Source: Volvox africanus | Lineage: Eukaryota; Chlorophyta; Chlorophyceae; Chlamydomonadales; Volvocaceae | Assembly: GCA_030268105.1 (NCBI GenBank) | Contig: BSDZ01000078.1 | Location: forward strand, 7,387,501-7,451,500 | DNA length: 64,000 bases | Reading direction: 5' to 3' | Part shown: one piece after another, positions 1 to 8,720 of the stretch | Layout of the letters: every line of letters starts with the position of its first letter | Numbering within the stretch: the stretch's first letter is position 1 | Notes under the pieces: generated by a model | What the model was told of the DNA's origin: nothing | The model's input: the letters and a program-made list of their open reading frames with translations, nothing else | Databases searched by the model: none | Position numbers and translations under genes: made by a program

Positions 1-1608
1 CAGTCGCTCGTAGATAACCGTGTCCCTGTGGTTCAGATCGGTTTGAATGGCCATACCCTGAAGGCACTTGTTGACACCGGTGCCAGCGACGACTTCATCT
101 CTGTCGCAGAGGTGAATGCGCTGGGGTTGTCCCCAGAGTCGTCTGATTGTCCACAGGTTACCCTTGCTGACGGGGGTAAGCATCCCATCGTGGGCAGGAT
201 TACCCTTAGCCTATCGATAGGCCCTTTGCGTGTTGTGACCCGGCCGTACGTGCTGCAGGGCTTAGCAGAGACTGCACCGTACATAATGGGGTCGTCGACA
301 TTACGGCAGTACTGCGCGCGCATCGACATGGAGACCGCAACCCTGCATATGTGCAAGGGTACTCTGTCGATTAAGGTACCTTTCCTGTCGTTCGAACATG
401 TCACACCAAAGGAGGGCGAAACTGAGACGGTGCCTATGGTTAATTTCGCTGTGACCGCAATGGCCGCGCGAATCGAACCAGAGCTAGTCGGGCGTAAGGA
501 GGCCGTCCGTTTGTTACGGAAGGGTGCCCACGGACTGCTTTTAAGGCCGCGGGTGAGCTGTTGTGTCACCACCGTGCAGATTTCTGCGGATCCTGAGGTT
601 GAGGCCCTACTGTCGCAGTATGAGGACGTCTTTAAAGATATCCCTGGGCTGCCACCTATGCGTCCTGTTGATCACACAATCCCTCTCGTGCCTGGAGCGC
701 AGCCTACGGCCCGACCAATGTACAGGTTGAGTCCATTGGAGCTGGACGAGGTGAAGCGCCAGGTGACGGATTTGCTCGCGAAGGGTATGATACGCCCCAG
801 CACATCCCCGTATTCTGCACCGATTTTGTTTGTCGGTAAGAAGGATGGGACCTTGCGCATGTGCATTGATTACCGGCGGTTAAATGCGAATACGGTGAAA
901 AATCGCTACCCTTTGCCACGCGTTGACGACCTGTTGGATAAGCTGAAGGGCTCGGCTTATTTTTCCTCAATTGACTTACAACAGGGCTACAATCAGATTC
1001 ACATCGCTGCCTCTGATATCCCGAAAACCGCTTTTCGGACGCCCTTCGGTCACTTTGAGTATACGGTCCTATCGTTTGGTTTGACTAATGCCCCTGCGAC
1101 GTTTCAGGCGGTTATGGACCGAATGTTTAGGCCGTTTATCGACAGGTTCGTTGTTTGCTACCTGGATGACATCTTGGTATATTCTAAGACGCGAGAGGAG
1201 CACTTGGAGCATCTTCGGCTCGTGCTCGACGTTATGAGGCGGGAGCAATTGTTTGCTAAACACGCCAAATGCTTTTGGGCGCAGCCTCAGGTGGAATATT
1301 TGGGCCACATTGTGTCGGCCACCGGTGTGAAGATGGACCCGTGGAAGGTCGCCGTGGTTCGCAATTGGCCTGCGCCTCAGAACCTCACGGAGCTGCGTAA
1401 GTTCCTTGGCTTGACCAATTATTTCCGAAAGTTCATTGAAAAATATTCCATCATTGCGGCCCCGCTTACTAACTTAACTCGCAAAGGCGTTTTCGTTTCG
1501 CTCAGGTCGTGGACGTCGCAATGGCATTCGAAGAGCTCAAACGAATCGTTACCGAAGATGTCACCCTTGCATTCCCTGATTACTCGTTGCCATTTCGTGT
1601 TGAGGTAG
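1..1608 (+). pseudogene. pol: gypsy copy 1 protease and reverse transcriptase segment
   Basis: The frame is open from base 1; the longest ATG/GTG-started stretch begins at GTG 28. Counting from there, the retropepsin-like aspartic protease has its LVDTGA active site near residues 15-20. The reverse transcriptase follows, with a palm aspartate in SSIDLQQGY near residue 316 and the catalytic YLDD at 378-381 (bases 1159-1170). The frame leaves the pol path at about base 1517. There the sequence reads gtcgcaatggcattcga, while gypsy copy 2 has 7 extra bases (CCAGCGG or an equivalent placement). The residues after SWTSQ up to the stop at 1606-1608 are frameshifted and not real pol. In an intact element this part would process the polyprotein and copy the RNA into cDNA. 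Confidence 0.92.
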
Positions 1609-2357
1609 TGTCTGATGCCTCAGTATTTGGAAGCGGCGCTGTATTGTTACAGGAAGGGCGACCGATCGCCTTCACGAGTAAGAAGTTTTCTGGTGCGGAG
1701 ATTCGCTACACCACCGGGGAACAGGAGCTTCTGGCCGTGCTGCATGCTTTTAAGGAATGGCGCTGTTACCTCGAGGGACGCCCGTTTACTTTAAAGACTG
1801 ACCATAAGCCCCTAACGTTTTTGCAAAGCGTTCCGACGTTGAACCGCCGTCAGGCTAGGTGGATGGAATACCTAGGTAGGTTCGACTGCACCTGGGAGTA
1901 TATTTCTGGTAAATTGAATATTGCCGATGCTCTCAGTCGACATCCGTCGCTACACACTGCAATTTTGGCAGCGCCCGTCGTGCGGCCGCGTAGCGAGGAG
2001 GTACCAATCGCGACGGACCTCGCGGAGCGGTTGAAGGTTGCCTACAACGCAGACGCCTGGTTCGCGAACCCGGCTAATGTAGAAAACCTTCACAAGCAGA
2101 ATGGCCTTTGGCTACGGACGGAGGGTGCAGCTACGCAAATCGTCGTTCCGAACGACGACGCGCTACACTACGACATCCTTGCGCGGTTCCACGAGGACCC
2201 GTTAGCAGGACACCCTGGTAGCAAGCGATTGATCGACTTGGTGCAACGTTCCTTTTGGTGGCCTCGTTTGGCTAAGGATGCGGCGAACTTCGTCCAGACA
2301 TGCAGTCTGTGCCAGCGCAATAAGGCTTTGTCCGGTAAGGGCCATAGGTTGTTGTAA
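1509..2357 (+). pseudogene. pol: gypsy copy 1 RNase H and integrase zinc-finger segment
   Basis: This continues pol in a different frame after the 7-bp deletion. Real homology starts at AFEELKRIV, about residue 5 of the stretch. RNase H motifs are visible: VVSDAS, the TTGEQELLAV glutamates, TDHKPL and NIADALSR. A linker leads to the integrase N-terminal zinc finger, with the HHCC ligands in FHEDPLAGHPG and CSLCQ. The frame ends at TAA 2355-2357, between the zinc finger and the catalytic core. Copy 2 carries the identical TAA. Where copy 2 has an extra TGA, this copy keeps CGA (2226-2228), so the zinc finger is complete here. Confidence 0.9.
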
Positions 2358-3002
2358 CCGTTGCCTGTCCCGGATGCGCCTTGGGAAAGTGTTTCCATGG
2401 ACTTCGTAGTCGCGCTGCCCAAAACTGAGGGGGGATACAATGCGGTGTTCGTAATGGTCGATCGTCTGACTAAGATGGTCCACCTAGCACCATGCAAATC
2501 ATCCTGCACGGCTGAGCAAACCGCACGTTTATTTTTCGACAATGTGGTTCGGTTACACGGGGTTCCCAAAAATGTGATCTCGGACCGCGGTGGGCAGTTC
2601 ACGTCTAAGTTTTGGGAAGCGCTCTGCAAACTAGTTGGCATGCGTGTCAACCTGAGCACAGCGTACCACCCGCAGACTGATGGTCAAACCGAACACATAA
2701 ATCGCACGTTGGGTGATATGTTGCGCAATTATGCTGGTCACACACCACTTGTTTGGGATACGTATTTGACTGCGGCAGAATTCGCGCTTAACAACGCTGT
2801 TAACCGCTCCACAGGCAAAAGTCCGTTCTTTCTCAACTATGGATTTCATCCCGCGCTACCCATGTGGCGTGAGTTGGAAGTGAACGTGCCTGTAAACTTT
2901 TTGCCAAGTCTTTTATGTCCCGAATCACAGACGCGAAGTCATGTTTGGACGCGGCACAGCAACGAACGACGGAATATTATAATAAATCCAAGCAGGATGT
3001 GA
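2358..3002 (+). pseudogene. pol: gypsy copy 1 integrase catalytic core
   Basis: This is in the same frame as the RNase H segment and is separated from it only by the TAA. The D,D-35-E integrase core is complete: first Asp in SVSMDFV (residue 14 of the piece), second in VISDRGG (75), and Glu in QTEHIN (111). The residues from FALNNAVN onward match the usual gypsy integrase continuation. The true frame is lost at about 2890-2914. From CPESQT on, this frame is out of phase with the downstream GPY/F-chromodomain segment, which continues one frame over from 2915. The lesion is also present at the matching place in copy 2. Confidence 0.9.
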
Positions 3003-3487
3003 CGTTTTCGGAAGGGCAACTCGTGTTGCTAAGCACCAAGAACTTGCGTTCCTTGGCCGACGGATCCCGAAAACTCTTACCTCGCTGGATTGGTCCGTAT
3101 CCTGTCGTGCGCATGGTTGGGAATGTGGCTGTGGAGCTTGCATTGCCCGCTGATATGACCATTCACCCCACGTTTCACGTATCGCTTGTCCGTCCGTATC
3201 GTGGTACGGAACCCGTCCCTGAGCCTGCTAACGCCCCCGCAGCGATCGAACCAGTTCCCGAGACCTGGATCGCTGGTAAACAGAAGTTCTACGATGTGGA
3301 GCGGGTGTTAAATTATCGCGCGCATCATGTGGGCCGACATCGACGTAAGCGGACAGTACACGAGTACTTGGTCAAGTGGACAGGGTATACCAGCGAGCAC
3401 AACTCATGGGAACCGGCACGCAACTTCTCGCAGGATATGAAGCCCCTGCTCGAAGAAGCCCGCAAACGTGCCACGCAAGCCCAATGA
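2915..3487 (+). pseudogene. pol: gypsy copy 1 integrase C-terminus with chromodomain
   Basis: This 190-residue open stretch holds the integrase C-terminal region. It contains a GPY/F-type motif (RWIGPYPVV, about residues 57-65), the HPTFHVSLVRPY segment common to gypsy integrases, and a chromodomain from about residue 125 to 185 with the YDVERVL start and the EYLVKWTGY...NSWEPARN core. A chromodomain fused to integrase defines chromoviruses. In studied members it steers insertion toward histone-marked, often heterochromatic, DNA. The ATG at 2915 is simply the first Met after the frameshift and is probably not a native start. The stop is TGA 3485-3487. Copy 2 has a nonsense codon inside the chromodomain, whereas this one is open throughout. 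Confidence 0.9.
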
Positions 3488-3530
3488 CCCTTGCAGTCGA
3501 TGCTGTATGAAGCAGCGAGGACGCTGCATA

Positions 3531-3546
3531 CGGGAGGGGGGATAAT
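3531..3546 (+). other. polypurine tract of gypsy copy 1
   Basis: The sequence cgggaggggggataat lies directly before TGTTGTG. This is the expected position and composition for the plus-strand primer (polypurine tract) of an LTR retrotransposon. It lies 43 bases after the pol stop. Confidence 0.65.
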
Positions 3547-3866
3547 TGTTGTGCTACGGTTCGTTTCCCGCCGATGCATAGTGTTGTACCTCTTGTTCGC
3601 GTTTGCTCATAAGTATCTGCACGTCTGGAGACTTTCGACACTGATGCGCGCGCACTTGCAAGTACAGCAAGGCAAGCGAGAGCAAACAGAGACAGCGGAA
3701 GACTTCAAGACGAAGATAGATATAACTTACAGTCCTACAGATCGGAACGATGCAATGGACGAAATCACCGTCAGCGCCGGAAGCAAGCAATCATCACACG
3801 GCGGTGATTAGCGAAGTTCAGGCTTAGCTCGGGCTAAGTAGATTAGCGTATAGCAAAAGTAATATA

Positions 3867-3882
3867 GAACACATGAGTGTTC
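3867..3882. other. stem-loop in gypsy loop region
   Basis: GAACAC (3867-3872) and GTGTTC (3877-3882) are perfect inverted 6-bp arms around a 4-nt loop. The structure lies in the unique loop between the gypsy arms. Confidence 0.5.
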
Positions 3883-4061
3883 TCCGGTATTGAATGTCTT
3901 GTCTTGCTTAGCCGTCCTCTCATCTGTTATACTCGTAGTATCGCAATGCCGTACGATTCACATTAGGAGGCTGATCCTAGATGTGACAATCCTACTGCGT
4001 ATAGGCGATGTCTACGCATAACAACGTATAAGCCTTTCCGGCATTCGCATGATGCAAGGGT

Positions 4062-4079
4062 CCGGATAACGATATCCGG
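4062..4079. other. stem-loop in gypsy loop region
   Basis: CCGGATA (4062-4068) pairs perfectly with TATCCGG (4073-4079) around 4 bases. Confidence 0.5.
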
Positions 4080-4131
4080 TTGCAGGGCATGTGTCGCGAT
4101 GAGTGCGGCGCTCTCAACGTGTGCTGTAATG

Positions 4132-4160
4132 AAGTAATATTATATCAGATAATATTACTT
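4132..4160. other. 12-bp AT-rich perfect stem-loop
   Basis: AAGTAATATTAT (4132-4143) and ATAATATTACTT (4149-4160) are perfect inverted arms separated by five bases (atcag). This is the strongest small palindrome in the loop. It is followed by non-coding sequence. No function can be assigned. Confidence 0.6.
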
Positions 4161-4275
4161 ATCGTTTCGTAGCACGAGCATAATGCGCACTTCAATGCTT
4201 CGGGCTTTTATGCATGCTAGGCGGATTTGCCATGATGCGATGTCGCGATGGATAATGACAACATGCCAAATGCAT

Positions 4276-4303
4276 ATATAAATGTACACGAATACATTTA
4301 TAT
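4276..4303. other. 11-bp AT-rich perfect stem-loop
   Basis: ATATAAATGTA (4276-4286) and TACATTTATAT (4293-4303) flank a 6-nt loop. Both sides are extended outward by TGCA with a one-base bulge, making a longer imperfect hairpin. It contains a TATAAA-like element on both strands, so it could be a promoter-type site, but nothing proves this. Confidence 0.5.
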
Positions 4304-4342
4304 CATGCAGATTCATTCATATGCAATGTGTTCATCACAACA

Positions 4343-4405
4343 GCACTTCGCCTCGTAGGATCGCGTCGACCTACGCGTCGGCGGGAAATGAACCGTAGCA
4401 CAACA
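4343..4405 (-). mobile_element. LTR-like start at the 3' end of gypsy copy 2 (fragment)
   Basis: On the - strand this begins TGTTGTGCTACGGTT, right after the polypurine tract of copy 2, and matches the first 28 bases of the copy 1 LTR with a CpG-type change (CG against CA). The two then diverge completely, although the internal pol regions are nearly identical. The divergence could reflect truncation, nested insertion of copy 1 into this LTR, or a recombinant junction. The inner end at 4343 is only a proposal. Confidence 0.35.
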
Positions 4406-4421
4406 ATTATCCCCCCTCCCG
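4406..4421 (-). other. polypurine tract of gypsy copy 2
   Basis: On the - strand this purine-rich run (ending ggggggataat) lies immediately before TGTTGTG at 4405. It mirrors the copy 1 tract at 3531-3546 exactly in the inverted alignment. Confidence 0.6.
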
Positions 4422-4464
4422 TATGCAGCGTCCTCGCTGCATCATACAGCATCGACTGCAGGGG

Positions 4465-5037
4465 TCATTGGGTTTGCGTTGTGCGTTTGCGGGCTTCTTC
4501 GAGCAGGGGCTTCATGTCCTGTGAGAAGTTGCGTGCCGGTTCCCATGAGTTGTGCTCGTCGGTATACCCTGTCCACTTGACCAAGTACTTGTGTACTGTC
4601 CGCTTACGTCGGTGTCAGCCCACACGACGCGCGCGATAATTTAACACCCGCTCCACATCGTAGAACTTCTGTTTACCAGCGATCCAGGTCTCGGGAACTG
4701 GTTCGATCGCTGCGGGGGCGTTAGCAGGCTCAGGGACGGGTTCCGTACCACGATACGGACGGACAAGCGATACGTGAAACGTGGGGTGAATGGTCATATC
4801 AGCGGGCAATGCAAGCTCCACAGCCACATTCCCAACCATGCGCACGACAGGATACGGACCAATCCAGCGGGGTAAGAGTTTCCGGGATCCGTCGGCCAAG
4901 GAACGCAAGTTCTTGGTGCTTAGCAACACGAGTTGCCCTTCCGAAAATGTCACATCCTGCTTGGATTTGTTGTAGTATTCCGTCGTTCGTTGCTGCGCCG
5001 CGTCCAAACATGACTTCACGTCTGTGATTCGGGACAT
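4465..5037 (-). pseudogene. pol: gypsy copy 2 integrase C-terminus with interrupted chromodomain
   Basis: This is the inverted equivalent of 2915-3487. The open part (5037 down to 4615, 140 residues) holds the GPY/F region and the start of the chromodomain (FYDVERVLNYRA). TGA at 4615-4617 interrupts it where copy 1 has CGA. The same frame resumes beyond it with the YLVKWTGY and NSWEPARN core and ends at the original TGA 4465-4467. Differences from copy 1 are clearly denser here than in the RT region and are mostly transitions, several at CpG. Confidence 0.88.
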
Positions 5038-5591
5038 AAAAGACTTGGCAAAAAGTTTACAGGCACGTTCACTTCCAACTCACGCCACATGGGTAGCGCG
5101 GGATGAAATCCATAGTTGAGAAAGAACGGACTTTTGCCTGTGGAGCGGTTAACAGCGTTGTTAAGCGCGAATTCTGCCGCAGTCAAATACGTATCCCAAA
5201 CAAGTGGTGTGTGACCAGCATAATTGCGCAACATATCACCCAACGTGCGATTTATGTGTTCGGTTTGACCATCAGTCTGCGGGTGGTACGCTGTGCTCAG
5301 GTTGACACGCATGCCAACTAGTTTGCAGAGCGCTTCCCAAAACTTAGACGTGAACTGCCCACCGCGGTCCGAGATCACATTTTTGGGAACCCCGTGTAAC
5401 CGAACCACATTGTCGAAAAATAAACGTGCGGTTTGCTCAGCCGTGCAGGATGATTTGCATGGTGCTAGGTGGACCATCTTAGTCAGACGATCGACCATTA
5501 CGAACACCGCATTGTATCCCCCCTCAGTTTTGGGCAGCGCGACTACGAAGTCCATGGAAACACTTTCCCAAGGCGCATCCGGGACAGGCAA
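5016..5591 (-). pseudogene. pol: gypsy copy 2 integrase catalytic core
   Basis: This stretch follows the shared TAA (5595-5597). It has the same D,D-35-E core as copy 1 (Asp 14, Asp 75, Glu 111 of the 191-residue piece), and the two copies read identically at the protein level here. The true frame changes near 5038-5062, as in copy 1, so the last residues before 5016 are out of phase. The first codon is TTG, which is where the stretch opens and is no evidence of a real start. Confidence 0.9.
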
Positions 5592-5723
5592 CGGTTACAA
5601 CAACCTATGGCCCTTACCGGACAAAGCCTTATTGCGCTGGCACAGACTGCATGTCTGGACGAAGTTCGCCGCATCCTTAGCCAAACGAGGCCACCAAAAG
5701 GAACGTTGCACCAAGTCGATCAA

Positions 5724-8087
5724 TCACTTGCTACCAGGGTGTCCTGCTAACGGGTCCTCGTGGAACCGCGCAAGGATGTCGTAGTGTAGCGCGTCGTCGT
5801 TCGGAACGACGATTTGCGTAGCTGCACCCTCCGTCCGTAGCCAAAGGCCATTCTGCTTGTGAAGGTTTTCTACATTAGCCGGGTTCGCGAACCAGGCGTC
5901 TGCGTTGTAGGCAACCTTCAACCGCTCCGCGAGGTCCGTCGCGATTGGTACCTCCTCGCTACGCGGCCGCACGACGGGCGCTGCCAAAATTGCAGTGTGT
6001 AGCGACGGATGTCGACTGAGAGCATCGGCAATATTCAATTTACCAGAAATATACTCCCAGGTGCAGTCGAACCTACCTAGGTATTCCATCCACCTAGCCT
6101 GACGGCGGTTCAACGTCGGAACGCTTTGCAAAAACGTTAGGGGCTTATGGTCAGTCTTTAAAGTAAACGGGCGTCCCTCGAGGTAACAGCGCCATTCCTT
6201 AAAAGCATGCAGCACGGCCAGAAGCTCCTGTTCCCCGGTGGTGTAGCGAATCTCCGCACCAGAAAACTTCTTACTCGTGAAGGCGATCGGTCGCCCTTCC
6301 TGTAACAATACAGCGCCGCTTCCAAATACTGAGGCATCAGACACTACCTCAACACGAAATGGCAACGAGTAATCAGGGAATGCAAGGGTGACATCTTCGG
6401 TAACGATTCGTTTGAGCTCTTCGAATGCCCGCTGGCATTGCGACGTCCACGACCTGAGCGAAACGAAAACGCCTTTGCGAGTTAAGTTAGTAAGCGGGGC
6501 CGCAATGATGGAATATTTTTCAATGAACTTTCGGAAATAATTGGTCAAGCCAAGGAACTTACGCAGCTCCGTGAGGTTCTGAGGCGCAGGCCAATTGCGA
6601 ACCACGGCGACCTTCCACGGGTCCATCTTCACACCGGTGGCCGACACAATGTGGCCCAAATATTCCACCTGAGGCTGCGCCCAAAAGCATTTGGCGTGTT
6701 TAGCAAACAATTGCTCCCGCCTCATAACGTCGAGCACGAGCCGAAGATGCTCCAAGTGCTCCTCTCGCGTCTTAGAATATACCAAGATGTCATCCAGGTA
6801 GCAAACAACGAACCTGTCGATAAACGGCCTAAACATTCGGTCCATAACCGCCTGAAACGTCGCAGGGGCATTAGTCAAACCAAACGATAGGACCGTATAC
6901 TCAAAGTGACCGAAGGGCGTCCGAAAAGCGGTTTTCGGGATATCAGAGGCAGCGATGTGAATCTGATTGTAGCCCTGTTGTAAGTCAATTGAGGAAAAAT
7001 AAGCCGAGCCCTTCAGCTTATCCAACAGGTCGTCAACGCGTGGCAAAGGGTAGCGATTTTTCACCGTATTCGCATTTAACCGCCGGTAATCAATGCACAT
7101 GCGCAAGGTCCCATCCTTCTTACCGACAAACAAAATCGGTGCAGAATACGGGGATGTGCTGGGGCGTATCATACCCTTCGCGAGCAAATCCGTCACCTGG
7201 CGCTTCACCTCGTCCAGCTCCAATGGACTCAACCTGTACATTGGTCGGGCCGTAGGCTGCGCTCCAGGCACGAGAGGGATTGTGTGATCAACAGGACGCA
7301 TAGGTGGCAGCCCAGGGATATCTTTAAAGACGTCCTCATACTGCGACAGTAGGGCCTCAACCTCAGGATCCGCAGAAATCTGCACGGTGGTGACACAAGA
7401 GCTCACCCGCGGCCTTAAAAGCAGTCCGTGGGCACCCTTCCGTAACAAACGGACGGCCTCCTTACGCCCGACTAGCTCTGGTTCGATTCGCGCGGCCATT
7501 GCGGTCACAGCGAAATTAACCATAGGCACCGCCTCAGTTTCGCCCTCCTTTGGTGTGACATGTTCGAACGACAGGAAAGGTACCTTAATCGACAGAGTAC
7601 CCTTGCACATATGCAGGGTTGCGGTCTCCATGTCGATGCGCGCGCGGTACTGCCGTAATGTCGAAGACCCCATTATGTACGGTGCAGTCTCTGCTAAGCC
7701 CTGCAGCACGTACGGCCGGGTCACAACACGCAAAGGGCCTATCGATAGGCTAAGGGTAATCCTGCCCACGATGGGATGCTTACCCCCGTCAGCAAGGGTA
7801 ACCTGTGGACAATCAGACGACTCTGGGGACAACCCCAGCACATTCACCTCTGCGACAGAGATGAAGTCGTCGCTGGCACCGGTGTCAACAAGTGCCTTCA
7901 GAGTTCGGCCATTCAAACCGATCTGAACCACAGGGACACGGTTATCTACGAGCGACTGCCCAGCAGACAACGTCAGTGCACTTAGGGCGGGTCCGTAACC
8001 TACGGCACCCCCGTCAGGAGATTCGTACCAAACGTCAACCGAGTAGGATGTGCCTGGCCACGGAGCCAGCGTACCCTCCCGATCCAC
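5724..8087 (-). pseudogene. pol: gypsy copy 2 protease-RT-RNase H, up to integrase zinc finger
   Basis: This is the longest pol frame of the pair: 787 residues from a GTG at 8087. The frame is open further upstream to the satellite junction near 8120, so this start is arbitrary and the protein once continued from Gag. Order: aspartic protease with DTGA at 68-71; reverse transcriptase with Asp 368 (SSIDLQ) and YLDD 430-433; RNase H with Asp 584, Glu 621, Asp 646 and Asp 688; and the first half of the integrase zinc finger (His 776, His 783). It ends at TGA 5724-5726, where copy 1 has CGA, a C-to-T change at a CpG. All RT and RNase H catalytic residues are present, so this piece decayed little before it was stopped. 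Confidence 0.92.
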
Positions 8088-8183
8088 ACCATTAAAGAAA
8101 ACGGTGCCCGGTGTGCCCGGTTGAAGTCAACAAAGCGCCCGGCCGTATTGTCCGGCGCTCCTATCGGATTAATTCCATTTAAG

Positions 8184-8720
8184 TCCGATCAATCATTGTT
8201 CGTCGAAGAGCACGGTTGTTATCAGCTAGGTTAAGAAGGATATCTCAAACGGATTACGACGTTTCTGGGCATGGCGTCTTGATAATAGAGATGTCATGTT
8301 GTCGCAGTCATGATACATAGAGAGAATTCTAGATAAGCAAGGATTGGAGGTAGTCAGATCGAGAGCCATTCCAATAGCAGTAGGCGTGACGATGATGAAG
8401 TGGACATACTGGAGGATCCATCGCCATATAGGGCACTGGTCGGCAAATTGAATAACTTGGAATTTAGTACCCGACCAGACTTAGGATATGCCCTAAGCGT
8501 ACTGTCCAGGTTTATGGGCAAGCCTAACAAGATGGCAATGGGAATGCCAATAAGGTCCATGGTACGGAGGAGATGGTTGCGTATGCTATAGTGAAAGCGT
8601 TCGGGGGATGCCTTGTTAAGGGACAACGTATAGCGTATTGGACTTATGATGGATGATGGAATTACGTGGACGCTGATATGTGGCGATATCTGTGGAGTGT
8701 CGAAGTAAATATGTCATGAG
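8184..8720 (+). pseudogene. decayed copia RT / RNase H junction fragment inside monomer 1
   Basis: A Ty1/copia relic that recurs in every monomer (offset about 65-600). Across shifting frames it reads SDQALFVEEHGC, then VKKDISNG, FLGMA, LSQS, YIERILDKQGLE and RSRAIPIAV. The clean stretch DILEDPSPYRALVGKLNN...STRPDLGYALSVLSRFMGKPNKM follows (8400-8540), and then YVDAD, an RNase H first-aspartate motif. These are the RT thumb-to-RNase H blocks of copia pol in the right order. The YVDD block between ALFV and VKKDI is missing, and several stops and frameshifts are present. It cannot encode an enzyme. It differs from the intact copia element at 9735-14253, so it comes from another family. Confidence 0.85.

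Larger units (their letters stand above)
1..3546 (+). mobile_element. Ty3/gypsy chromovirus, copy 1 (pol region, broken, cut by window edge)
   Basis: Remnant of a Ty3/gypsy (Metaviridae-type) LTR retrotransposon. The domain order is protease, reverse transcriptase, RNase H, integrase, chromodomain, as expected for a chromovirus. The reading frame is already open at base 1, so the 5' part (Gag and 5' LTR) lies outside the window. The coding region ends at a TGA at 3485-3487. A purine-rich tract at 3531-3546 follows, then TGTTGTG at 3547, the expected start of a 3' LTR. Three lesions break pol: a 7-bp deletion near 1517, an in-frame TAA at 2355-2357, and a frameshift near 2890-2914. The copy is therefore non-autonomous. 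It is the left arm of an inverted pair with copy 2. Confidence 0.93.
3547..4342 (+). mobile_element. candidate 3' LTR of gypsy copy 1 (boundary uncertain)
   Basis: The segment begins TGTTGTG right after the polypurine tract, and a matching terminus CACAACA occurs at 4336-4342, which would give a 796-bp LTR with TG...CA ends. It contains many short stem-loops and no convincing ORF; the longest is a 106-codon run with no recognisable domain. No second copy of this LTR is in the window, and only its first 27-28 bases recur, in inverted form, at the end of copy 2. The 3' boundary is therefore a guess. The loop could also combine pieces of two elements. Confidence 0.4.
4406..8120 (-). mobile_element. 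Ty3/gypsy chromovirus, copy 2 (pol region, inverted, broken)
   Basis: This is a second copy of the same chromovirus, inverted relative to copy 1. Positions pair as x and 7959-x up to copy 1 base 1516 and as x and 7952-x after it; the 7-base change is the deletion in copy 1. No other net indel separates the arms from 1 to 3573. Pol is uninterrupted from before the protease to the integrase zinc finger, then is stopped by TGA 5724-5726 (private), TAA 5595-5597 (shared), a shared frameshift near 5038-5062, and TGA 4615-4617 (private). The original stop is at 4465-4467. The 5' end is cut at 8120, where satellite DNA begins, so Gag and the 5' LTR are missing. Confidence 0.93.

Noticed and set aside
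2355..2357. Programmed read-through or a shared regulatory stop in gypsy pol.
   Set aside because: The stop lies between the integrase zinc finger and catalytic core, where LTR elements do not use read-through, and the copies carry other inactivating changes.
2890..2914. Programmed frameshift in gypsy integrase.
   Set aside because: The position within integrase is not a known recoding site and I see no slippery signal. A shared mutation is simpler.
3491..3811. A 106-codon ORF on + after gypsy pol.
   Set aside because: It runs across the polypurine tract and LTR start, has no domain, and is not in copy 2.
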